DNA of 41,763 nucleotides from NCBI GenBank assembly GCA_946406015.1, contig CAMJJD010000013.1, forward strand, positions 1 through 41,763. The letters run 5' to 3'. A program made the position numbers and the translations under genes. Below are positions 17,397 to 25,421 of this stretch, one piece after another; position 1 is the first letter of the stretch, and every line of letters starts with the position of its first letter. The notes beneath the pieces were generated by a model. The model did not search any database, was not told the DNA's origin, and was given only the letters and a program-made list of their open reading frames with translations. This DNA comes from an uncultured Bacteroidales bacterium. GTDB lineage: Bacteria > Bacteroidota > Bacteroidia > Bacteroidales > P3.

Positions 17397-18269
17397 ATGG
17401 CAACAAAGCAGAAGAGTGGAGGATTGGGCCGAGGGCTGGGTTCCATCCTGCCCGACATAGACCTGGAAACCGTCAAGCCGGTGGCCGACACCATCAGTAT
17501 GGTGCCGCTCGCCCAAGTGACTTCCAATCCGTTCCAGCCCCGCAAGGAGTATGACGAGACCGCCCTCGAGGAACTGGCGCAGAGCATCCGTCAGCAGGGC
17601 GTCATCACCCCCATTACGGTGCGCCACATGCCCGACGGCAGCTACCAGCTCATTGCCGGTGAGCGCCGCACCAAGGCTGCCCGACGTGCCGGATTGAAGG
17701 AAATTCCGGCTTATGTCCGTACCGCCACCGACAACCAGATGATGGAGATGGCGCTGGTGGAGAACATACAGCGTGCCGACCTCAATGCTATGGAGGTGGC
17801 GCTGGCCTACCGCTCGCTTATCGAGGAATGCCGTCTGACGCATGAGGAACTGAGCGAGAAAGTGGGCAAGGACCGTTCCACCATCACCAACTATCTGCGT
17901 CTGCTCAACCTGCCGTCAGAGACCCAGCTGGCGCTGAGCCGCGATGTCATCAGTATGGCTCATGCCCGCGCTCTGGCTGGTGTGGACGATATAGAGCGGC
18001 ATCTGGAAATACTGCACGAAGTTATCGACCGCAAGCTGTCGGTCCACCAGACCGAGCAGTTGGTGAAGTCAGGCAAGGGAAAGCCCAAGGTGGCCGTCAG
18101 ACGCCGGGGTGACCTGCCCGAGACCCATCTGGCCGCCCAAAGTCGCCTGAAAGAGCGTTTGCAGTCGACGGTCGAAATCAAGCGTTCGCAACGCGGCAAA
18201 GGCACCTTGACTATCGCCTTCAACAACGATAGCGATTTTGAACGGATAATGGCAATAATTGAAAGTTGA
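17397..18269 (+). CDS. parB: ParB/Spo0J chromosome-partitioning protein
   Basis: 290 residues. N-terminal GLGRGLGSILPD (ParA-interacting type motif), then the ParB CTPase domain with NPFQPRKEYD, LIAGERRTKAARRAG (GERR box) and ALVENIQRADLN, the helix-turn-helix LTHEELSEKVGKDRSTITNYLRLL, and a C-terminal dimerisation part. Its last codon and TGA are contained in a gaaagttga heptamer unit, and the next gene's TTG start overlaps the stop (ttga). Confidence 0.95.
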   Translation: MATKQKSGGLGRGLGSILPDIDLETVKPVADTISMVPLAQVTSNPFQPRKEYDETALEELAQSIRQQGVITPITVRHMPDGSYQLIAGERRTKAARRAGLKEIPAYVRTATDNQMMEMALVENIQRADLNAMEVALAYRSLIEECRLTHEELSEKVGKDRSTITNYLRLLNLPSETQLALSRDVISMAHARALAGVDDIERHLEILHEVIDRKLSVHQTEQLVKSGKGKPKVAVRRRGDLPETHLAAQSRLKERLQSTVEIKRSQRGKGTLTIAFNNDSDFERIMAIIES

Positions 18270-18805
18270 AAATTGAAACCGGTATAGCAAGGAAGTTTGT
18301 GCTTGTGCTATGTGCAAGCATGATTTTCATTTTTCATTTTTCACATTTCAATTCCCTACAAGCCCAAGAGCATTCGGCCACCAAGGCTCTGTGTCTCTCT
18401 ATTCTCCCCGGTGCCGGACAGGTCTATAACCACCAGGCGTGGAAGATTCCCATCATCTATGGTGCTTTCTCGGGCATGGGGTATCTGATCTACGACAACT
18501 ACAAGAGTATGAAGATGTTCAAGGATGAGGTGCTTTTCCGGGCCAACAATCCCGGTTCCACCAACCTCCCCGACTATGCCAGCTACCCTGACAATAGTAT
18601 CCGAAGCCTCTACAACTCCTACAACCAGACCTACCAGTTGATGATTATCATCACCGTAGGCATCTACGCCCTCAACCTTATCGACGCCTATGTCTTCGGG
18701 CATCTTTTCGACTTCCAGATGAGCGACGACATCAGCCTCGGGCCCTCGTTGATGGGCACCCCATTCGGTGTCAAACCCACACTGGGTGTCACCATTAATT
18801 TATAA
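18266..18805 (+). CDS. DUF5683 protein, secreted or membrane-associated
   Basis: 179 residues. The SILPGAGQVYNHQAWKIPIIYGAFSGMGYLIYDNY core is the DUF5683 signature, a Bacteroidetes family commonly found after parB; function unknown. Start is taken as TTG 18266, overlapping the parB stop, because it gives a normal signal peptide (ARK, hydrophobic core, cleavage after LQA). GTG 18299 and ATG 18320 would lack the basic N-region. The hydrophobic core IFIFHFSHF is encoded by four heptamers (18322-18349, atttttc type). Two further hydrophobic stretches (IPIIYGAFSGMGYLI and LMIIITVGIYALNLI) suggest membrane insertion. Confidence 0.8.
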   Translation: MKIETGIARKFVLVLCASMIFIFHFSHFNSLQAQEHSATKALCLSILPGAGQVYNHQAWKIPIIYGAFSGMGYLIYDNYKSMKMFKDEVLFRANNPGSTNLPDYASYPDNSIRSLYNSYNQTYQLMIIITVGIYALNLIDAYVFGHLFDFQMSDDISLGPSLMGTPFGVKPTLGVTINL

Positions 18806-18831
18806 AGAATACACAATAACACATTAAAGCA

Positions 18832-19542
18832 ATGATAAGCAAACTTCTGATGTTACAGACCGACGCGGCGGCCGTCGTCGACACAATTGAGAATGCCGCC
18901 GCCACTGCCGCCCCCGAGCGCATCACTCTGTGGGATATGGCCCTCAACGGCGGTTGGATTATGTTGGTGCTGGTACTGCTGCTGGTGCTGGCCATCTACA
19001 TCTTCATCGAACGTTTCCTCACCCTCAACGGAGCCCTCAAAGGACAGGAGGACGAGCAGTTTATGGATAAGATACGCGAGTACGTGCACGAGGGCAACGT
19101 CGATGCCGCCCGCAATCTGGCCAAAGAGACGGCCACTCCGCTGGGCCGCATGATCAGCAAAGGCTTCTCGCGCCTCGGTCGCCCGCTGCCCGACATCCAG
19201 GCTGCTATCGAGAACGAAGGCCAGCTTGAGGTGGCTCGTCTCGAGAAACGTGTCTCCTATGTCGCCACCGTCGCCTCGTTGGGACCCATGATCGGTTTCC
19301 TTGGCACCGTGACGGGCATGATCACCGCCTTCCAGGATATGGCCCATGCCGGCAACAATATCGACATCAGCCTCCTCTCCACTGGCATCTATGAGGCTAT
19401 GGTGACCACCGTCGGCGGTCTCATCGTCGGTATCATCTGCTACTTCCTCAACAACTTGCTGGTCAGCCGCATCAACAAGGTTGTCTTCGAACTCGAAGTG
19501 CGCGCCAATGAGTTTATGGACCTCCTCCATGAGCCAGCTTGA
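18832..19542 (+). CDS. exbB: ExbB/TolQ/MotA-type proton channel
   Basis: 236 residues. Inner-membrane stator that uses the proton gradient to energise TonB/Tol-type work. Three hydrophobic segments are visible: about 42-63 (GGWIMLVLVLLLVLAIYIF), about 145-165 (SLGPMIGFLGTVTGMITAF) and about 190-215 (MVTTVGGLIVGIICYFLNNLL), with the conserved GLLGTV-like loop. An Ala-rich, acidic N-terminal stretch precedes the first segment. It is followed by exbD and a TonB-like gene. Confidence 0.93.
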   Translation: MISKLLMLQTDAAAVVDTIENAAATAAPERITLWDMALNGGWIMLVLVLLLVLAIYIFIERFLTLNGALKGQEDEQFMDKIREYVHEGNVDAARNLAKETATPLGRMISKGFSRLGRPLPDIQAAIENEGQLEVARLEKRVSYVATVASLGPMIGFLGTVTGMITAFQDMAHAGNNIDISLLSTGIYEAMVTTVGGLIVGIICYFLNNLLVSRINKVVFELEVRANEFMDLLHEPA

Positions 19543-19601
19543 TGATGTTTAATGTTTATTGGTTGTTCACTTTAACCATTAACCATTAACCTTTAACCTT
19601 T

Positions 19602-20015
19602 ATGATTAAGAGTCAGAACAAAATCAAGATAGAGGCCAACTCGTCGAGCATGAGTGACTTGGTGTTTCTGTTGCTCATCTTCTTCATGATTACCTCGACG
19701 CTCATCAGCCCCAACGCCGTCAAGCTTCTCCTCCCCGAGAGCAGCAGCAAGACGATGGCCAAGCAGAACGTGACGGTCTATATCGACGAATCCTACAACT
19801 TCTATGTCGGCGAGACGGCAGTCACCACCGACCAGCTGCAGCCCGCCATCGCCGCCGGCATCGAGTCCGGTGTCGACGACGCCTGCGTCGTCCTGCGTGC
19901 CGACAAAACTGTGCCCGTGCAGTATGTCGTCAATGTCATCGACGCCGTCAACGAGATAAACGCCGCTTCAGGCAGCAAACATAAAGTCATTCTTGCAACA
20001 TCCCCCAAGAAATGA
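19602..20015 (+). CDS. exbD: ExbD/TolR-type biopolymer transport protein
   Basis: 137 residues. Single N-terminal membrane helix SDLVFLLLIFFMITSTLI containing the Asp that carries protons, then a periplasmic domain (VTVYIDESYNFYVGE, VVLRADKTVPVQYVVNVIDAV). The 59-bp spacer from exbB holds heptamers cattaac/ctttaac. The stop overlaps the next gene's start (atga). Confidence 0.93.
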   Translation: MIKSQNKIKIEANSSSMSDLVFLLLIFFMITSTLISPNAVKLLLPESSSKTMAKQNVTVYIDESYNFYVGETAVTTDQLQPAIAAGIESGVDDACVVLRADKTVPVQYVVNVIDAVNEINAASGSKHKVILATSPKK

Positions 20016-20755
20016 GTAACCAACTGAAATCCGGTATCGGCACCGCCGTCATCATGGCCCTCGTGGCTGTGGTGCTGCTCTCTTTCGGTTACGACCCGCC
20101 CGACCCGCCGATACCCGAAGAGGGTGTCGAGGTGAATATCGGCGACAGCGACTTCGGTCTGGGGAGCGACCCTGAGCCCGCCAGCGAAGCTTCCAGCTAT
20201 GCCCCTCCCGCGGCTCAGAACCAGGTGGCCACCCAGCACACCGAGCCTAGCGTCAGCATGCCCAGCACGCCCAACCAAGGCACGGTCACCAACCCCGCCG
20301 CGCAGGAACAGCCTCAGGTGGAAAACAAGGAGCCCGAGATAAACAAGAACGCCCTCTTCACCGGCCGTCGCAACCGCACCAACCAAGGGGGAACCGGTAG
20401 CGAAGGAAACACCTCGGGGACCGGCAATCAAGGCAACCCCAACGGCACGCCCAACAGCAACAACTACAACGGCAACGGCGGCAGCGGCACCAACTACCGC
20501 CTCACGGGCCGCAACGCCGTCTCTCTCCCCAAGCCCGATTACAATTCCAACCAGCAGGGCAAGATTGTCATTGACATCTGGGTCAACCAGCAGGGACAGG
20601 TGACGCGAGTCGAAGGCCCCGCCCAAGGCTCCACCATCACCAACAGCGCCATGGTCGAGCAGGCCAAGAAAGCCGCCCGTAAGGCACGCTTTAATGCCGA
20701 CACCAAAGCCCTCGAGGAGCAGAAAGGCGCCATCACCTACATCTTCACCATTTAA
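20012..20755 (+). CDS. TonB-like energy transducer
   Basis: 247 residues. N-terminal membrane anchor (GTAVIMALVAVVLLSFGY), a Pro/Glu-rich then Asn/Gly/Thr-rich periplasmic linker (about 30-165), and a C-terminal TonB-type domain (GKIVIDIWVNQQGQVTRVEG, ending AITYIFTI). It overlaps exbD by 4 bp, giving a complete ExbB-ExbD-TonB unit. Which outer-membrane receptors it serves cannot be seen; a TolA-like role in envelope constriction is the alternative. Confidence 0.85.
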   Translation: MSNQLKSGIGTAVIMALVAVVLLSFGYDPPDPPIPEEGVEVNIGDSDFGLGSDPEPASEASSYAPPAAQNQVATQHTEPSVSMPSTPNQGTVTNPAAQEQPQVENKEPEINKNALFTGRRNRTNQGGTGSEGNTSGTGNQGNPNGTPNSNNYNGNGGSGTNYRLTGRNAVSLPKPDYNSNQQGKIVIDIWVNQQGQVTRVEGPAQGSTITNSAMVEQAKKAARKARFNADTKALEEQKGAITYIFTI

Positions 20756-20781
20756 TACTTAACACTAACCACTAACCACTC

Positions 20782-21153
20782 ATGCGCCTCGACAAGTACC
20801 TTTGGGCTGTGCGCCTCTACAAGACCCGATCCTTGGCTGCCGACGCCTGTCAGGCAGGTCGGGTCAAACTCACCGTCGACGGCCGCGAGCTCAAGCCTTC
20901 GCACGACGTCAAAATCGGCGAGCGCTACAGCCTCAACATCGACCAACTGCACAAAGAGGTCGAGGTACTCGCCATCCCGCCCAATCGTGTCGGCGCTCCA
21001 CTCGTGCAAGGCTTCCTTATCGACCGTACCCCCGCCGAAGAGTATGAACGCATCCAGATGGCTCGCCAGTATGCCTTCGAGCGGCGCGACCGCGGTGTGG
21101 GACGTCCCACCAAACGCGAGCGTCGTGACATCGAACGTTTCAAATACGAGTGA
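20782..21153 (+). CDS. S4-domain RNA-binding protein, Hsp15-like
   Basis: 123 residues. The N-terminal S4 domain MRLDKYLWAVRLYKTRSLA..ACQAGRVKL is of the Hsp15 (HslR) type, which in E. coli binds stalled 50S subunits carrying peptidyl-tRNA. A basic C-terminal tail (RDRGVGRPTKRERRDIERFKYE) is also family-like. The short spacer after the TonB-like gene consists of actaacc heptamers. An AT-rich hairpin follows the stop. Confidence 0.85.
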   Translation: MRLDKYLWAVRLYKTRSLAADACQAGRVKLTVDGRELKPSHDVKIGERYSLNIDQLHKEVEVLAIPPNRVGAPLVQGFLIDRTPAEEYERIQMARQYAFERRDRGVGRPTKRERRDIERFKYE

Positions 21154-21185
21154 CGGAAAAATATGTTAAAAATAATATTTTTCCG
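21154..21185 (+). terminator. AT-rich hairpin after the Hsp15-like gene
   Basis: Perfect 11-bp inverted repeat CGGAAAAATAT / ATATTTTTCCG with a 10-nt loop, starting at the base after the stop codon. The T-rich right arm followed by ccgaaaa is not a classic GC-stem plus U-run, so termination is likely but not certain. Confidence 0.6.
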
Positions 21186-21240
21186 AAAAACGCTGCAATA
21201 AAAGTCTTAATAGTTATACCTAACCAACAGAGAAGAGCAA

Positions 21241-21774
21241 GTGGAAGACAGACAGATAGTGGAGAGTGTGCTGGCTGGTGACACACGGCAGTATGCCGAA
21301 ATCGTCAACCGCTACCAGCAACAGGTCGCCAACCTGACCTACAAACTCTGTGGCAACCGCCTCGACATCGACGAAGTGACACAGACGGTCTTTGTCGAAC
21401 TCTACACCGCCCTGCCTCGCTTCCGCTTCGACTCGAAACTGAGTTCTTTCATCTACCGCATCACCGTCAACACCGTCTGCAAGATGCTCAAGCATGAAAA
21501 CCGCTTCCTCTCGGCCGACGCCATGGAGAATCTGCCCGAGCAGCGCAGCGAAGACCTCGATGCCCAGCAGCGTATCATCCGCGAGGAGCAATATGCTCAG
21601 CTCCGTTCCGCCATCGGACACCTCAAAGATGAGCAGCGTACAGCCCTCGTGCTCTACGCCTTCGAGGATTTCAGCTACCAGCAGATTGCCGACGTGATGC
21701 AATGTAGCCTGAGCAAAGTGGAGAGCCTCATATTCAGAGCCAAGAAGAACCTCGCAAAAGAAGTGAAACGATGA
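21241..21774 (+). CDS. ECF-type RNA polymerase sigma factor
   Basis: 177 residues, start GTG 21241. Region 2 includes VNRYQQQVANLTYKLCGN..DIDEVTQTVFVELY and FIYRITVNTVCKMLK; region 4 includes LKDEQRTALVLYAFEDFSYQQIADVMQCSLSKVESLIFRAKKNL, a helix-turn-helix for the -35 box. No regions 1 or 3. The stop overlaps the next gene (atga), so the sigma factor is translated with a small membrane protein, the usual sigma/anti-sigma layout. Confidence 0.92.
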   Translation: MEDRQIVESVLAGDTRQYAEIVNRYQQQVANLTYKLCGNRLDIDEVTQTVFVELYTALPRFRFDSKLSSFIYRITVNTVCKMLKHENRFLSADAMENLPEQRSEDLDAQQRIIREEQYAQLRSAIGHLKDEQRTALVLYAFEDFSYQQIADVMQCSLSKVESLIFRAKKNLAKEVKR

Positions 21775-22112
21775 ACATAGACCAGACATTGGAGCAGCTT
21801 TCGCACCTGAAGTGCCCTCGGCAGGTGGATGTCACCGACCGCGTGATGGAGCAAGTCATGCAACGCCCCTACCTGCAGCCGCAACACTCCCCGTCCCGCA
21901 GCCTCAGCCGCGGACGGCTCATCCGCCGCATCGGCATCGTGGCAGTCGCTGCGTCGCTGGCTTTGGTGGTGGTCAATGTGGCAACCATCTACACCCGCTC
22001 CTACGACGAAGAAAGCATGGGTTCCACCCTGGCCCAACTCAACGACTACTCCTCATGGAACACTGTCGAGGAGATGGCCGTCAACCCGTACGAATATCTT
22101 TACGAAGAATAA
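21771..22112 (+). CDS. Small single-pass membrane protein, putative anti-sigma factor
   Basis: 113 residues. Soluble N-terminus (1-52), basic RGRLIRRIG, one membrane helix (IVAVAASLALVVVNVATIY), then a short acidic outer part. No zinc-binding HxxxCxxC is present. The role is inferred from its 4-bp overlap with the ECF sigma gene and its topology; sequence alone does not prove it. Confidence 0.6.
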   Translation: MNIDQTLEQLSHLKCPRQVDVTDRVMEQVMQRPYLQPQHSPSRSLSRGRLIRRIGIVAVAASLALVVVNVATIYTRSYDEESMGSTLAQLNDYSSWNTVEEMAVNPYEYLYEE

Positions 22113-22119
22113 TACCGCT

Positions 22120-22572
22120 ATGAAAAGATACTTTATTCTTGCCCTGCTCATTGCCATAGCTGCACCTGTCGTCGCGCAGCACGACGGCCGTCACCCCGAA
22201 AAGAAGCGTCCGACCGACATCACCGAGCTCGTCGATGACCTCAGCGCTCCCCAGAAGCATAAGATAGACAACATCAGCAAGGAATCGAAGTCTCGCGTCG
22301 AGTCCCTACGTCAGCAACGGCAGGCGGTACGCGACAGCATACGCTTCTATATGGAGCTCGAGGGCGATCAGAGCAAGGCCCTTTATCCGCTCTTCGACCG
22401 CGAAGCGCAGCTCCAGGCCGCCGTCAGCCGCGAGATGTACAGCGCCAAACTCCGCATCGACGAGATCCTCACCAAAGAACAGCGCGCCGCCCTCCGCAAG
22501 GCCACCCGTCGCGACGTTCCAGCCAAGCACGCCAAACCGCAGTCCTCCAAGCTGCCGGTTGAGAAACGTTAA
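22120..22572 (+). CDS. Spy/CpxP-like periplasmic protein
   Basis: 150 residues. Start ATG 22120 (MKRYFILALL) gives a clean signal peptide with cleavage after VVAQ. The mature part is helical and highly charged, with DDLSAPQKHKIDNI and an LTKEQRAALRK motif matching the LTxxQ signature of Spy/CpxP/ZraP chaperone-like proteins. It lies 7 bp after the putative anti-sigma gene, so the operon is sigma, membrane regulator and envelope chaperone. An envelope-stress circuit is the natural reading. Confidence 0.7.
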   Translation: MKRYFILALLIAIAAPVVAQHDGRHPEKKRPTDITELVDDLSAPQKHKIDNISKESKSRVESLRQQRQAVRDSIRFYMELEGDQSKALYPLFDREAQLQAAVSREMYSAKLRIDEILTKEQRAALRKATRRDVPAKHAKPQSSKLPVEKR

Positions 22573-22606
22573 CCACAGCCTCGTTTTTTCCCCTCCATTT
22601 CTTCGG

Positions 22607-22645
22607 CATTTCTTCGGTTTTTATCGAAGAAGTACCGAAGAAATG
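22607..22645. other. Long inverted repeat with duplicated left arm
   Basis: CATTTCTTCGGT (22607-22618) pairs perfectly with ACCGAAGAAATG (22634-22645). The left-arm string catttcttcgg is also present immediately upstream, giving two alternative pairings. There is no T-run after it. The rest of the 22573-22904 spacer is AT-rich and holds only the promoter and leader hairpin described separately. Confidence 0.6.
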
Positions 22646-22813
22646 TTGTATAAGGAGATAGAATCAGTTACTTCAACGACCATCATTCTTCTATTGTTTT
22701 CCTGCTGTTCTTTTAGAAATGTAAAAGAATAATGGGTAAAAACGTGATAATCAAGTAACCTGTATCTTCAGTGTGTTGCTTCCCGCCCAGAGTTGTTTTG
22801 GTAAAATAATCTA

Positions 22814-22842
22814 TTGTATGTCATTTTTATTTTGTATATTTG
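22814..22842 (+). promoter_or_regulatory. Promoter for the carbamate kinase operon
   Basis: TTG at 22814-22816 and TATATTTG at 22835-22842, 18 bp apart. Transcription would begin around 22849. Confidence 0.65.
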
Positions 22843-22848
22843 CACTTT

Positions 22849-22866
22849 CCCTCCCTTGTGGGAGGG
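22849..22866 (+). promoter_or_regulatory. Leader stem-loop at the predicted transcript 5' end
   Basis: CCCTCCC / GGGAGGG, a perfect 7-bp GC stem with a ttgt loop, starting at the predicted first transcribed base. It could protect the 5' end or act as a binding site. There are 38 nt between it and the start codon and no known riboswitch pattern. Confidence 0.5.
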
Positions 22867-22904
22867 TGTGCTAATTATTTGAAAACTAAACTAGTATAGC
22901 AGTA

Positions 22905-23840
22905 ATGAGAAAACTTGCAGTAGTGGCTTTCGGAGGCAACGCGCTGTTGCGTAGCGGCCAGAAAGGCACATATAAAGAACAGATAGAGAATGTGGAGGCC
23001 ACATGTGAGAGCCTCTGCGCCCTGCTGAAACGTGGGTACAACGTGGTGATTGGCCACGGTAACGGCCCCCAGGTGGGCAATGTGATGCTCCAGCACGAAG
23101 CTGGCAAGCTGACCGGAGTCGAGGCTATGCCGATGGACTTCTGTGTCGCCGAGACGCAGGGCTCCATCGCCTACCTCATCGAGATGGGTCTGCGCAACGT
23201 GATGGCCCGCAACGACATTCAGCGCGATGTGGTGACCCTCATCACCCAGGTGGCTGTCAACAAGCTGGACCCGATGTTCCAGAACCCCACCAAGCCCGTG
23301 GGCCCCTATTACACTAAGGAGCAGGCCGAAGAGTTTGCCCGTGAGACCGGTGCCAAATACAAGGAAGACCCCAAGGGCAACGGCTGGCGCAAGGTGGTGG
23401 CTTCGCCCAAGCCTGTGCGTATCAACAACATCAAGATAGTGAAGCAGTTGGCTACCGCTGGCCACATTGTGGTCACCGTTGGCGGCGGCGGCATCCCTGT
23501 GGTGGAGGAGAGCGACTATGTGCGCGGCGTCGAAGCCGTCATCGACAAAGATCTCGCCAGCGCCCTCTGCGCCGTCGAAATCGGTGCCGACGAGTTCTAC
23601 ATCCTGACCGATGTGCCTAAGGTGTACATCAACTTCCGCAAGGAGAACGAGCAGGCCCTCGACACCATCACCATCGCCCAGGCCAAGCGGTACCTCGAAG
23701 AGGGTCAGTTTGCCGAAGGCTCGATGGCGCCCAAGGTGCGCGCCGCCATCATGTTCGTCGAGCACGGCGGCAAGGAGTGCATCATCACCGAGGCCGGCCA
23801 GCTGGACAACCCCAACTGCGGCACGAGGATTGTCCGCTAA
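22905..23840 (+). CDS. arcC: Carbamate kinase
   Basis: 311 residues. Catalyses carbamoyl phosphate + ADP to ATP + carbamate in the cytoplasm. Motifs: VVAFGGNALL, VVIGHGNGPQVGN, DFCVAETQGSIAYLI, VTVGGGGIPVVEE, VIDKDLASALCAVEIGADEFYILTDVPKVYINF, and EGSMAPKVRAAI. With the downstream ornithine carbamoyltransferase it forms the ATP-yielding half of the arginine-deiminase pathway. Its stop codon is the loop of a perfect hairpin. Confidence 0.95.
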   Translation: MRKLAVVAFGGNALLRSGQKGTYKEQIENVEATCESLCALLKRGYNVVIGHGNGPQVGNVMLQHEAGKLTGVEAMPMDFCVAETQGSIAYLIEMGLRNVMARNDIQRDVVTLITQVAVNKLDPMFQNPTKPVGPYYTKEQAEEFARETGAKYKEDPKGNGWRKVVASPKPVRINNIKIVKQLATAGHIVVTVGGGGIPVVEESDYVRGVEAVIDKDLASALCAVEIGADEFYILTDVPKVYINFRKENEQALDTITIAQAKRYLEEGQFAEGSMAPKVRAAIMFVEHGGKECIITEAGQLDNPNCGTRIVR

Positions 23841-23851
23841 GCGGACAATCC
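23827..23851 (+). other. Hairpin with the arcC stop codon as its loop
   Basis: GGATTGTCCGC (23827-23837), TAA (the stop codon, 23838-23840), GCGGACAATCC (23841-23851): a perfect 11-bp stem with a 3-nt loop. The following sequence is taattg, not a T-run, so pausing, processing or 3'-end protection is more likely than termination. Confidence 0.7.
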
Positions 23852-23885
23852 TAATTGTGAATTTTGAATTCCGAATTTCGAAAAG

Positions 23886-24236
23886 ATGGACAACCCGCTG
23901 TACAGCAAAAGCAAACAGCTTGCAATAAACATCGTAAAGTTGTACAAAAAGCTTTCCGATGAAAAGGGCGAGTATGTTTTGTCCAAGCAACTGCTGCGTA
24001 GCGGTACAAGTATTGGAGCCAATATCAGAGAAGGTAAGCGTCCTCAAAGCGCTGCCGATTTTGTCAGCAAATTATCCATTGCACTGAAAGAGGCTGAGGA
24101 AACGCTTTATTGGCTGGAAATACTGTTCGAGACTGACTATATCGACAAAGCCACTTACGAAGTGTTTTATGGCAAAACAGAAGAGATAGTGAAAATACTA
24201 GTCTCAGTCATCAAAAACAAGAAAGGGGAAATATAA
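23886..24236 (+). CDS. Four-helix-bundle protein (23S rRNA intervening-sequence protein family)
   Basis: 116 residues. [36 protein letters not shown] and the [21 protein letters not shown] segment are the hallmarks of the TIGR02436 / S23 four-helix family. Members occur inside 23S rRNA intervening sequences and, as here, as stand-alone genes; the function is not settled. It splits the carbamate kinase and carbamoyltransferase genes. It is flanked by heptamers of opposite sense (attttga type at about 23853-23880; attcaaa type at about 24261-24290), as if inserted as a unit. Confidence 0.85.
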   Translation: MDNPLYSKSKQLAINIVKLYKKLSDEKGEYVLSKQLLRSGTSIGANIREGKRPQSAADFVSKLSIALKEAEETLYWLEILFETDYIDKATYEVFYGKTEEIVKILVSVIKNKKGEI

Positions 24237-24298
24237 AATTCACATCATTGACAGGCAATAATTCAAAATTCATAATTCAAAATTCAAAATTAATTGAA

Positions 24299-25300
24299 AT
24301 GGCTTACAATTTAAGAAACCGCAATTTTCTGAAGATTTTAGACTTCAGTCCGAAGGAACTCAACTATCTGCTCGACTTGGCCCGCGACCTCAAACGCGCC
24401 AAATATGCCGGCACAGAGCAGCAGCACCTCAAAGGCAAGAACATCGCCTTGATTTTCGAGAAGACTTCGACCCGCACTCGCTGCGCTTTTGAAGTCGGTG
24501 CCAAGGATCAGGGTGCACACGTGACCTATCTCGGCCCCACCGGTAGCCAGATTGGCATCAAGGAGAGCATGAAGGACACCGCCCGTGTGTTGGGTCGTAT
24601 GTTCGACGGCATCGAGTATCGTGGCTTCGACCAGGCCACCGTCGAGGAACTGGCAGAATACGCCGGCGTGCCTGTGTGGAACGGTCTCACCGCTGAGGCT
24701 CACCCCACCCAGATCCTTGCCGACTTCCTCACCATCCAGGAGCATACCGACAAGCCCCTCAATCAGGTGAAGTTCGCTTACATTGGCGATGCCCGCTACA
24801 ATATGGGTAACAGCCTTATGGTCGGCGGCGTGAAGATGGGTATGGACATCCGCATCATCGCCCCCAAGAAACTGCAGCCTGCCAAGGACCTCGTCAAGAA
24901 GTGCCAGGAGATCGCCAAAGAGACCGGCGCCAAGCTCACCGTCACCGACGACGTCGAGAAGGGCGTGAAGGGCCTCGACTTCATCTACACCGACATCTGG
25001 GTGTCGATGGGCGAACCCGACAGCGTGTGGAAAGAGCGCATCAAGATGCTGATGCCCTACCAGGTCAACGCTGCCCTGATGAAAAAGACCGGCAACCCCA
25101 AGTGCAAATTCATGCACTGCCTGCCCGCCTACCACAACCTGGAGACCAAGGCCGGCCGCGACGTGAACGAGAAGTTCGGCCTGAACGGTATCGAGGTCAC
25201 CGAGGAGGTGTTCGAGAGCGAGAACAGCATCGTCTTCGACGAGGCTGAAAACCGTATGCACACCATCAAGGCCGTCATGGTGGCCACCCTCGGCGACTAA
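24299..25300 (+). CDS. Ornithine carbamoyltransferase (catabolic-type context)
   Basis: 333 residues from ATG 24299; upstream in-frame codons to 24248 are read from the attcaaa repeat and are excluded. The carbamoyl-phosphate loop [13 protein letters not shown], the [14 protein letters not shown] segment and the HCLPAYHN Cys loop identify the enzyme. It interconverts ornithine + carbamoyl phosphate and citrulline. Next to arcC it most likely runs in the citrulline-phosphorolysis direction (arcB role). The symbol is left open because anabolic argF and catabolic arcB cannot be told apart here. Confidence 0.93.
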   Translation: MAYNLRNRNFLKILDFSPKELNYLLDLARDLKRAKYAGTEQQHLKGKNIALIFEKTSTRTRCAFEVGAKDQGAHVTYLGPTGSQIGIKESMKDTARVLGRMFDGIEYRGFDQATVEELAEYAGVPVWNGLTAEAHPTQILADFLTIQEHTDKPLNQVKFAYIGDARYNMGNSLMVGGVKMGMDIRIIAPKKLQPAKDLVKKCQEIAKETGAKLTVTDDVEKGVKGLDFIYTDIWVSMGEPDSVWKERIKMLMPYQVNAALMKKTGNPKCKFMHCLPAYHNLETKAGRDVNEKFGLNGIEVTEEVFESENSIVFDEAENRMHTIKAVMVATLGD

Positions 25301-25305
25301 CGGAA

Positions 25306-25420
25306 TTGAAAGTTGAAAATTGAAAATTGAAATTCTTCTGACGCGTAATGCTCGGAGGTTTCAATTTTCAATTTTCATTTTTGTTTTTTCAACTATCAAC
25401 TTTCAATTTTCAATTTGAAA
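25306..25420. repeat. Heptamer arrays of opposite orientation
   Basis: attgaaa/gttgaaa units after the carbamoyltransferase stop (about 25306-25334), then tttcaat-type units (about 25359-25420). The two arrays are mutually complementary and could form a hairpin between the genes. Confidence 0.8.
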
Positions 25421-25421
25421 A

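Noticed and set aside
16525-18269. parS site near parAB
   Set aside because: I looked for a palindromic tgttccacgtggaaca-like site and saw none convincing.
22573-22904. Arginine or other known riboswitch in the arcC leader
   Set aside because: The predicted leader is under 60 nt with only one small stem; no known aptamer pattern.
24248-24298. N-terminal extension of the carbamoyltransferase
   Set aside because: The codons are read from attcaaa repeats; ATG 24299 gives the normal family start.
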